This document shows positions 17,034-23,398 of a DNA stretch of 64,000 bases, piece after piece. The position numbers and the translations under genes were made by a program. Location: assembly GCF_014650895.1 (NCBI RefSeq), contig NZ_BMVV01000003.1, positions 1-64,000 of the forward strand, read 5' to 3'. The notes beneath the pieces were generated by a model, which was given only the letters and a program-made list of their open reading frames with translations, was not told the DNA's origin and did not search any database. Position 1 is the stretch's first letter, and every line of letters starts with the position of its first letter. Source of the stretch: Streptomyces omiyaensis. Its GTDB lineage: Bacteria > Actinomycetota > Actinomycetes > Streptomycetales > Streptomycetaceae.

Positions 17034-18572
17034 CTACCCGCAGGTCGTGCCGTACGCGGGCACCTTCCCGTCCAGCAGGTAGGCGTCGACCGTCCGCGTC
17101 ACGCACGCCGAGGTGCCGTACGCGCCGTGCCCCTCGCCCTTGTTGGTGACCAGGATCCCGACCCCCTCGCCGAGCTCCCGCGCCATCCGCTCCGCGCCCT
17201 CGTACGGGGTCGCCGGGTCGCCCGTCGTGCCCACGACCAGCACCGGGGCCGCGCCCGGGGCGGCCGCCGCCGGGGTCTTCGCCTCGCCCTCCACCGGCCA
17301 GCCGGCGCACCAGCCGGCCGTGTCCCAGGCGAGGAAGGCGCCGAAGACGGGGGAGAGGCGGCGGAACTCCGGCACCAGCGCCCTGGCCTGCGCGGCGGTC
17401 GGGCGCTCGCTGGAGTCGGCGCAGGAGATCGCCCGCTGGGAGTGCGACTGGGTGGCGTAGTGGCCCTGCTCGTCCCGGTCGTTGTAGGAGTCCGCGAGCC
17501 GCAGCAGCGGGCCGCCGTCGCCGGCCCCGGCCGCCTCCAGGGCCTCGGTGAGCAGCGGCCAGCTCGACTCCGAGTAGAGCGTCACCGCGATGCCGGTGAT
17601 CGCCAGGCCCTCGGTGAGGCGCCGGTCGCCGACCTCCAGCGGCCGCCGGTCCAGCGCGGCGAGGAGCGTGGTGATCCGGGCGGTGCCGGCCGCCGGGGTC
17701 CGTCCGGTGCTCCTCGTGTAGTTGTCCAGGGCCCGCTGGAAGCCGACCGTCTGGTGCCGGGCGTGGCCGGCGGTGCCCGAGGTCGGGTCGACGACCGCGT
17801 CCAGGACGAGCCGGCCGACGTTCCGGGGGAAGAGGTGGGCGTAGGTGCCGCCGAGCTGGGTGCCGTACGAGATGCCGAAGTAGTGCAGCTTCTCGTCGCC
17901 GAGCACCTGCCGGATCAGGTCCAGGTCGCGGGCGGTGGCCGAGGTGGTGGTGTGGGGGATCACCGCGCCGGACCGGCGGGCGCAGCCGGCGCCGAACTCC
18001 GCCGCGTCCTTCAGGTAGGCGGCCTCCTCGGCGGGCGTGTCGGGGGTGGAGTCGACGCGGGCCTCGGCGGCGGCCTGCTCGGCGTCGGTGCGGCAGACCA
18101 CCCCGGAGCTGCGGCCCACCCCGCGCGGGTCGAAGCCGACCAGGTCGTACCGCTCGCCCAGCGACCCGTACTCCCCGGAGAGCCGGGGCAGGATGTCGAC
18201 CCCGGAGGCGCCCGGTCCGCCGAAGTTGAAGAGCAGCGAGCCGATCCGTCCCTTCCGGGCGGTCGCCTCCTTGCGGATCAGCGCGACGGGCAGGGTGGCG
18301 CCCGAGGGCTCCGCGTGGTCCAGCGGCACCTTCACGGTGGCGCAGCGCCACTCGTCGCCGATCCCGTCCCCCTCGCAGCGCTTCCAGTCGGGCCGCTGCC
18401 CGGTGAGGGCGGCGGGGAGCCCGGCGGCGGGGGAGGGCTCGGCGCCGGGGGCGGGCGTGGCCGGGGAGGACGGGCCGGGGGCGGGGGAGGCGGCCGGGGA
18501 GCCCGTCTCCGTACAGCCGGTGACCAGCAGTCCGCCGACGGCGAGGGCCGTCAGGTGCCGGCGTATGCGCAT
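17034..18572 (-). CDS. secreted alpha/beta hydrolase lipoprotein, tripeptidyl-aminopeptidase type
   Basis: 512 residues. A signal sequence with lipobox LLVTGC (Cys about 20) is followed by a Pro/Ala/Ser-rich tether. The hydrolase core has GGPGASGVD (oxyanion loop), FDPRGVGRSSG, the nucleophile elbow YFGISYGTQLGG, Asp in TTGDPATPYEGA, and His in EGHGAYG. These define the SlpD/TAP-like family of Streptomyces peptidases that release N-terminal peptides. It and the next gene are clearly paralogues in tandem. It acts outside the membrane. Confidence 0.9.
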   Translation of the reverse strand: MRIRRHLTALAVGGLLVTGCTETGSPAASPAPGPSSPATPAPGAEPSPAAGLPAALTGQRPDWKRCEGDGIGDEWRCATVKVPLDHAEPSGATLPVALIRKEATARKGRIGSLLFNFGGPGASGVDILPRLSGEYGSLGERYDLVGFDPRGVGRSSGVVCRTDAEQAAAEARVDSTPDTPAEEAAYLKDAAEFGAGCARRSGAVIPHTTTSATARDLDLIRQVLGDEKLHYFGISYGTQLGGTYAHLFPRNVGRLVLDAVVDPTSGTAGHARHQTVGFQRALDNYTRSTGRTPAAGTARITTLLAALDRRPLEVGDRRLTEGLAITGIAVTLYSESSWPLLTEALEAAGAGDGGPLLRLADSYNDRDEQGHYATQSHSQRAISCADSSERPTAAQARALVPEFRRLSPVFGAFLAWDTAGWCAGWPVEGEAKTPAAAAPGAAPVLVVGTTGDPATPYEGAERMARELGEGVGILVTNKGEGHGAYGTSACVTRTVDAYLLDGKVPAYGTTCG

Positions 18573-18624
18573 GGGAAACCCCCCGGGATCGAGACCGGCT
18601 CGTCATCCTAGGGGGCCCGGTCGC

Positions 18625-18772
18625 GGGGCCCGTCACGGCCCGGTCGGGGTGCCCGCCGAGGCCCGGTCGGCTACCCGTCGAGGGCCCTGGCCGCGGTGTC
18701 CGTCGAGGCCCGGTCGCGGGGTCCACCGAGGGCCGGTCGGCGTGCCCGTCGAGGCCCGGCCGCGGGGTCCGT
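18625..18772. repeat. degenerate tandem repeat between the two peptidase paralogues
   Basis: Roughly six imperfect units of about 24 bp, each resembling GTGCCCGTCGAGGCCCGGTC, fill the space between the two paralogous genes. Units differ from each other by several bases and small indels. No coding frame is convincing. Confidence 0.5.
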
Positions 18773-20355
18773 CAGCCGTCCTTGCAGACGGTGCCGGAGG
18801 CCGGCACCCTGCCGTCGAGGAGGTAGCCGTCGACCGCCTTCTTCACGCAGGCGCTGCCGCTGTTGTAGGCGCCGTGGCCCTCTCCCTCGTACGTCAGCTC
18901 CACGCCGACGCCCTTGCCGAGGGCCTGCACCATCGCGCGGGCGCCCTCGTAGGGGGTCGCCGGGTCGCCGGTGTTGCCGACCACCAGGATCGGCGCCGAG
19001 CCCGGCGCGGAGACGTCCGGGTGGTCCCAGGTGCCCGGCACCGGCCACTGCGAGCAGCTCGACAGCGCCCAGCCCATGAAGTCGCCGAAGACCGGGGAGG
19101 CCTCGCGGAACTGCGGCAGCCGCTCCTTGGCCTGCCCGAGGGTGTAGCGCTCCTTGAAGTCGACGCAGTTGATGGCGGCGTTGGCGGCCTGGATGTTGCT
19201 GTAGCTGCCGTTCTCGTTGCGTCCGTTCATCGAGTCGGAGAGGGCGAGGAGGAGGGCGCCGTCGCCGCCGTCGGCGGCCTCCAGGCCCTGCTCCAGGTAA
19301 GGCCAGAACTCCTTCGAGTACAGGGCCTGGGCGATGCCGTTGGTGGCCTGGGTCTGCGTCAGCTTCCGGCTGCCGATGCCGGCGATCGGCTTCTCGTCGA
19401 GGGAGTCGAGGAGGTCGGTGACGCCCTGCTCGACCTCGGCGACCGTCGCGCCGGGCAGCGTGCACTCGTCGCCCCGGTCCACGCAGTCCTGCGCGAAGTT
19501 GTCCAGCGCCAGCTGGAAGCCCTTCGCCTGGCCCAGCGCGCCCTCCTCGACGCCCGCGTCCGGGTCGACGACCGCGTCGAAGACGGCCCGTCCCACCCGC
19601 TCGGGGAAGAGGTGGGCGTAGACGCCGCCGAGCTCGGTGCCGTACGAGATGCCGAAGTAGTGCAGCTCGTCGTCGCCGAGGACCTGGCGCAGCAGGTCCA
19701 TGTCCCGGGCCGCGTTCTCCGTGCCGACGTGCGGCAGGACCGGGCCGGCGTCCCGCTCGCAGCCCGCCGCGTACTTCTTCTGCGCGTCGGACAGCGTCCG
19801 CTCCTCCGCCAGGTCGTCCGGGGTGAAGTCCAGCGCGTAGTAGGCGTCCAGCTCCTCGTCCGTGGCGCACTCGACCGGCTCGCTGCGGCCGACGCCGCGC
19901 GGGTCGAAGGAGACCAGGTCGTAGCGGGAGCGGAGGCTCTCGTAGTCGGCGGCGAACCCCGGCAGGGCGGTGACTCCGGAGCCGCCCGGGCCGCCGAAGT
20001 TGAAGACGAGGGAGCCGATGCGGCGGGCGCCGTCCTCGGCCCGTGCCCGGATCAGCGCCAGTTCGATGGTCTCGCCCTCCGGCTGCGACCAGTCCAGCGG
20101 GGTCCGGAGGAAGGCGCACTCCCACGCGGTGCCGCCCGGCAGCGGCGTGGGGGCCGATCCGCCGCCCTCGGCGGCGGACGGGGGCGGGCAGGTGTCCCAG
20201 GCGAGCCGCTGCTCCGTCAGCGCCGAGAGACCGCCGGTGCCGCTGGGGCGGGCGGTCGCGGAGTCCCCGCCGGAGTCGTCCGAGCAGCCGGCCAGGCACA
20301 GGACGGCGGAGGCGGTGAGCAGAGCGGCGGCACGCTGAGCGGCGGAGATCGGCAT
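18772..20355 (-). CDS. second secreted alpha/beta hydrolase lipoprotein, tripeptidyl-aminopeptidase type
   Basis: 527 residues with lipobox LCLAGC (Cys about 22). The core repeats the family signature of its neighbour: GGPGGSGVT, FDPRGVGRSEP, nucleophile elbow YFGISYGTELGG, NTGDPATPYEGA and EGHGAYNSG. The C-terminal half carries several Cys likely in disulphides. The ATG at 20355 is the only reasonable start but its ribosome site (GGGGG) is very close. Divergence in the N-terminal and lid regions suggests different peptide preference from the paralogue at 17034. Transcribed separately or by read-through across the repeat-filled gap. Confidence 0.9.
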   Translation of the reverse strand: MPISAAQRAAALLTASAVLCLAGCSDDSGGDSATARPSGTGGLSALTEQRLAWDTCPPPSAAEGGGSAPTPLPGGTAWECAFLRTPLDWSQPEGETIELALIRARAEDGARRIGSLVFNFGGPGGSGVTALPGFAADYESLRSRYDLVSFDPRGVGRSEPVECATDEELDAYYALDFTPDDLAEERTLSDAQKKYAAGCERDAGPVLPHVGTENAARDMDLLRQVLGDDELHYFGISYGTELGGVYAHLFPERVGRAVFDAVVDPDAGVEEGALGQAKGFQLALDNFAQDCVDRGDECTLPGATVAEVEQGVTDLLDSLDEKPIAGIGSRKLTQTQATNGIAQALYSKEFWPYLEQGLEAADGGDGALLLALSDSMNGRNENGSYSNIQAANAAINCVDFKERYTLGQAKERLPQFREASPVFGDFMGWALSSCSQWPVPGTWDHPDVSAPGSAPILVVGNTGDPATPYEGARAMVQALGKGVGVELTYEGEGHGAYNSGSACVKKAVDGYLLDGRVPASGTVCKDG

Positions 20356-20415
20356 ACCCCCATGCTCGGCCCCACCCCCCGCACCCGCCCGCGACGCACC
20401 CCCAAGCGGGTGTCC

Positions 20416-20555
20416 GGGACCGTCCGGCGGTACGCGTCCGCCCGGGACCGTCCGGCGGTACGCGTCCGCCCGGGACCGTTCGGCGGTACGCGTCCGCCCG
20501 GGACCGTTCGGCGGTACGCGTCCGCCCGGGACCGTCCGGCGGTACGCGTCCGCCC
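20416..20555. repeat. 28-bp tandem repeat, five copies
   Basis: Five head-to-tail 28-bp units (20416-20443, 20444-20471, 20472-20499, 20500-20527, 20528-20555). Units 1, 2 and 5 are identical; units 3 and 4 share one C-to-T change. Each contains the GTAC-GCG core. The array sits between the peptidase start and the MarR gene end and is not part of either. Confidence 0.9.
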
Positions 20556-20591
20556 GGGGCGGGGCGGCCGGCCGCCCCGCCCGGTCCCCGT

Positions 20592-21077
20592 CTAGGGGGT
20601 GTCGGTGCGGGCGCGCAGGGCGTCGAGGTGGGCGCGGGCCGCTTCGGCGGCGTGGGTGAACCAGTCCGCGATCACGGCGGTCTCCTCGGGGGTGTAGCGG
20701 GCGAAGAGCTCCCCGAGGCGGTCGTAGAAGGGCTGGTACAGCTCCGTCAGGCGGACGGCCGCGGCCGGGTCGGCGACCACGCGGACCCGGCGGCGGTCGC
20801 CGGGGTCGGGGACGCGGCGGGCGTACCCGGCCCGCTCCAGGCGGTTGAGCACGCCCGTCACCGCGCCGGTGGTGAGGTCGGCCCGCTCGGCGAGGTCGCC
20901 CGCGGAGAGCGGTTCCGCGCCGGCTCCGAGCACATGGCCCAGGCAGGTCAGGTCGGTCACGTTCAGGCCGAGGGCCTGGGCCACCTCCTGCTGCCCGATC
21001 AGGCCGAGCGCCACGTAGGTGTCCATGCGCGAGATCGCCTCGGCGGCGGTGGCCGGCGGCCGGCTCTTGCCCTGCAC
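20592..21077 (-). CDS. MarR family transcriptional regulator
   Basis: 161 residues. A winged-helix core (about 45-120) includes LSAGDLAERADLTTGAVTGVLNRLERAGY and the wing VPDPGDRRRVRV, standard for MarR. GTG 21077 is preferred because AAGGAG lies 6 nt upstream; an ATG at 21095 would overlap the operator-like repeat. Three alternating CTTAG/CTAAG half-sites sit immediately upstream in the space shared with a divergent small membrane protein gene, so autoregulation and control of that gene are likely. The ligand is unknown. Confidence 0.9.
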   Translation of the reverse strand: MQGKSRPPATAAEAISRMDTYVALGLIGQQEVAQALGLNVTDLTCLGHVLGAGAEPLSAGDLAERADLTTGAVTGVLNRLERAGYARRVPDPGDRRRVRVVADPAAAVRLTELYQPFYDRLGELFARYTPEETAVIADWFTHAAEAARAHLDALRARTDTP

Positions 21078-21087
21078 CCGGATACTC

Positions 21088-21108
21088 CTTAGCATCTAAG
21101 ATACTTAG
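21088..21108. promoter_or_regulatory. candidate MarR operator, three half-sites at 8-bp period
   Basis: CTTAG (21088-21092), CTAAG (21096-21100) and CTTAG (21104-21108) alternate orientation with 3-bp spacers, giving two overlapping palindromes. The site lies 11 bp from the MarR start and 75 bp from the divergent start at 21183. Confidence 0.65.
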
Positions 21109-21182
21109 CTCGTGAGGTAAAAGATCTCGTGCGAGCCTCCTCGTCCTCATCCTGCCTGCCTCCACACCCCCAGGGAGCGTCC

Positions 21183-21557
21183 ATGAGTGTCCACGGCGAC
21201 GTCGACCTCGGCCACACGGTGGCCGGCTGGACCGGAACCGCACTCGCCGCCCTCGGCTGCACCGCCCTCGGCGCCGCCGTCTGCCTCGTCTCGGCACCGC
21301 TCGCGGGGCTCGGGGCCGCCCTCCTCGCCGCCGCCGCCCTCGCCACCTGGCTGCTGCACCTCGCCGGCTGGGGCAAGCCGAGCGGCCCCCGCCCCGCCGC
21401 CGCGCGCGACTGGCGGGTCCGCGACGCGGCCGCGGCCGCCGGTCACCCCGACTGCCTCGGCTGCCGCCTGGCGGGCCGCGGGACCCCGGCCGCACCTCCG
21501 TCCCCCGCCCGCACGGCGGACGGCGCCCCGAAGGGCCCCGTGCCCGCCCGCGCCTGA
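21183..21557 (+). CDS. small membrane protein, HGxxPAAW-like
   Basis: 124 residues from an ATG preceded by GGGAGCG. The N-terminus contains HGDVDLGHTVAGWTG, resembling the HGxxPAAW motif family, then two hydrophobic helices (about 16-37 and 41-62). The C-terminal 55 residues are hydrophilic with a CLGC pair. It is divergently transcribed from the MarR gene and shares its operator, so it may be the regulated target. Family assignment is tentative and function unknown. Confidence 0.6.
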   Translation: MSVHGDVDLGHTVAGWTGTALAALGCTALGAAVCLVSAPLAGLGAALLAAAALATWLLHLAGWGKPSGPRPAAARDWRVRDAAAAAGHPDCLGCRLAGRGTPAAPPSPARTADGAPKGPVPARA

Positions 21558-21610
21558 CGCGACGGAGCCTCCCGTGACCGGCCCCCCCCGGGTCCGGGGA
21601 GCCTCCGTCC

Positions 21611-21652
21611 CGTCCTCGGGCCCCGTCCTCGGGCCCCGTCCTCGGGCCCGGC
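21611..21652. repeat. 14-bp tandem repeat, three copies
   Basis: CGTCCTCGGGCCCC at 21611-21624 and 21625-21638, with a third copy differing at the last base (21639-21652), located beside the pseudogene block. Confidence 0.7.
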
Positions 21653-21654
21653 CC

Positions 21655-21880
21655 TCAGGCCCCGCCCGCCGGGAGGAGCCCGGTGCCGCCGGCCGCGCCG
21701 CGCACCACCGCGCGCGCCGGACGCGCGGGCCCGCTCCCGCAGCGTCGCGAGCAGCGAGCCGCCGCGCCCGGCGAGCGCGGCCACCGGCCCCAGCGCGGAG
21801 CGCGGCGAGAGCCGGTCGACCTCGCCCGCGTACACCCCGCCGAGGAGCGGCTCGACGAGCCGGTCGACGGCCTCCCGGCC
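21655..21880 (-). pseudogene. C-terminal-side fragment of protoporphyrinogen oxidase (HemY/HemG type)
   Basis: On the minus strand, in a frame different from the adjoining narG fragment, about 50 residues read GREAVDRLVEPLLGGVYAG and EVDRLSPRSALGPVAALAGR, a recognisable HemY segment. Before and after it homology stops. The reading joins the narG remnant at about 21875-21880, so this is a deletion scar or chimera rather than a gene. Downstream sequence to 21655 is unassigned. Confidence 0.6.
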
Positions 21881-22503
21881 GCGTGCGGGGCCATCGGCAT
21901 CGCCGGGATCGGGGAGAGACCGGCGACCCGGTCGGGGCCGTGCTCCTCGATGGTGTGGACGTGCGCGGCGGCGGCGATCCCCATCGCCTCCTCCCGACTC
22001 GCCCGCACCAGGCCGCCCTTGCCCCGGGCCTGCTGGTGGGCGCGGCGGCGCGCCGGATCGCGCTGGATGTCCGCCCGGGCGGGCACCGGGTCCTTCGGAC
22101 GCCTCTTCGCCCCCCGGTACATCGCGAGGGGGGTGCCCCGGACCAGGGGGTGGCGGACCCGCGTGGGGGAGTGGCTGTACCAGGAGAAGGAGGCGCCCCG
22201 GGGGCAGCCGAGCGGCTCGTACCCGGGCCGGTCGGGGCCGACGGAGGGATGGTCGGTGGCCTGGGTCTCCCAGGTGGTGACCCCGTCCTTGGCGTAGACC
22301 TTCCACCGGCAGGAGCCGGTGCAGTTCACGCCGTGGGTGGAGTGCACGACCTTGTCGTGGCTCCAGCGGTCCCGGTAGGACGACTCGCCCTCGCGACCGC
22401 CGGTGCGGTGCGCCGTCCGCAGGTCCTCGGAGACCTCGGAACGGGAGAAGAACCTTCCCGCTCGGAGGAGAACCTCGGCGGCGTCCGGCTGCTCCCGCTG
22501 CAC
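21873..22503 (-). pseudogene. narG: 5' remnant of respiratory nitrate reductase alpha subunit
   Basis: About 210 residues of a protein normally over 1,200 long. The original GTG start (22503) still has AAGGAG 6 nt upstream. Readable landmarks are SEVSEDLRTAHRTGG, YRDRWSHDKVV, the Fe-S ligand region HGVNCTGSC with the later GCPRG Cys, and ARGKGGLVRA plus HTIEEHGPDRVAG. Several normally invariant positions have drifted. The sequence then runs out of frame into a HemY-like fragment. No narH, narJ or narI is present in the window, so nitrate respiration is not encoded here. Confidence 0.75.
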
Positions 22504-22642
22504 GTCAGGCTCCTTCGCGCCGATGCGTTCGGCAGCCTGAGCCCAGGACGGGCGAAGCGGGCGAAAGGGAGGGGCATTGGTCCCACGAGGGGGTGACCAA
22601 ATCCCGCATTCGTCCCGGGGGCCGGTGTGTGACGCCGACCGG

Positions 22643-23373
22643 GTGAGCACTCTCCGACGGTGGATCCCGAACCAGCACGGGGCCTGGGCCATGCTCGCCG
22701 TGCCCTCTCTCGCGGGGGTCCTCGTCGGCTCCCCGTCCTGGCTCCCCACTCCCCCTCTTCCTCGCGCGGTCGCTCGGCCACTGCGCCGTCTTCCCCACGG
22801 AGCAGCGGATACGGCTCCGGCACGCCTCCCGCACCCCCCCGGGCCGCCGCGCGCCACCGGCGCCCCGCGCTGGTCTTCACCGCCGCCGCGCTCACCCTCG
22901 GCCCGCCCCTCCTGCTCGCCGCCCCGTGGCCGGCGCTCGCCGCCGCGGCGGCGGCGCCATTCCTCGCGGTGAACGTCCTCCACGCCCGCCGCAACCGGGA
23001 ACGGGCCCTGGCCAACGGGCTGGTGGCCGTCGTCCCGGCCCGCGGGATGCTGCTCGTCGCCCCGCGCGCGCCCGCCGGGGGCCTCGCCCCCGCGCTCGCC
23101 TGCCTGCTCTCCTCCGCCGGCACCGTCCCGTACGTGAAGACCATGATCCGCGAGCGGAACTCGGAGGCGTACCGCCGGGGTTCGGTCGCCTACCGCGCCG
23201 CGGCGCTGGCGGCGGCGGCCCTCCTGGACCCGTGGCTCGCCGCCCCCTTCGCCCTCCGCCTCGCCCGCGCGGCCGTGCTGCCCGGGCGCGGGCTGAGGGT
23301 CCCGGTCGTCGGCGCGGTCGAGGTCGGCTGCTCCCTGCCGCTGCTCGGCTTCCTGACGGGCGTGTACGGCTGA
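22643..23373 (+). pseudogene. YwiC-like membrane protein gene, frameshifted
   Basis: Starts at GTG 22643 with STLRRWIPNQHGAWAM, the conserved opening of YwiC-like proteins. Frame is lost near 22752, a middle part (LFLARSLGHCAVFPTEQRI) reads in a second frame, and from about 22860 to the stop the third frame carries hydrophobic helices and RNRERALANGLVAVV, KTMIRERNSEAY. So at least two frameshifts. YwiC-like genes accompany nar genes in Bacillus, consistent with a decayed nitrate locus shared with the divergent narG remnant. A sequencing error cannot be excluded. Confidence 0.65.
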
Positions 23374-23398
23374 GGGCGGCCACCCGTGCGGGGCCGGA

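Noticed and set aside
14734..18726. 1,330-codon open frame on the minus strand
   Set aside because: Antisense shadow of epimerase, spherulin-4 and moeZ genes joined to an out-of-frame reading of the peptidase; no coherent domain.
20416..20555. 28-bp repeats as a CRISPR array
   Set aside because: Units are contiguous without spacers and no cas genes are nearby; it is a plain tandem repeat.
21655..22983. 443-codon minus-strand frame as an intact oxidoreductase
   Set aside because: Only about 210 residues match NarG, the remainder is off-frame HemY or noise, and sequence upstream of 22503 is non-coding.
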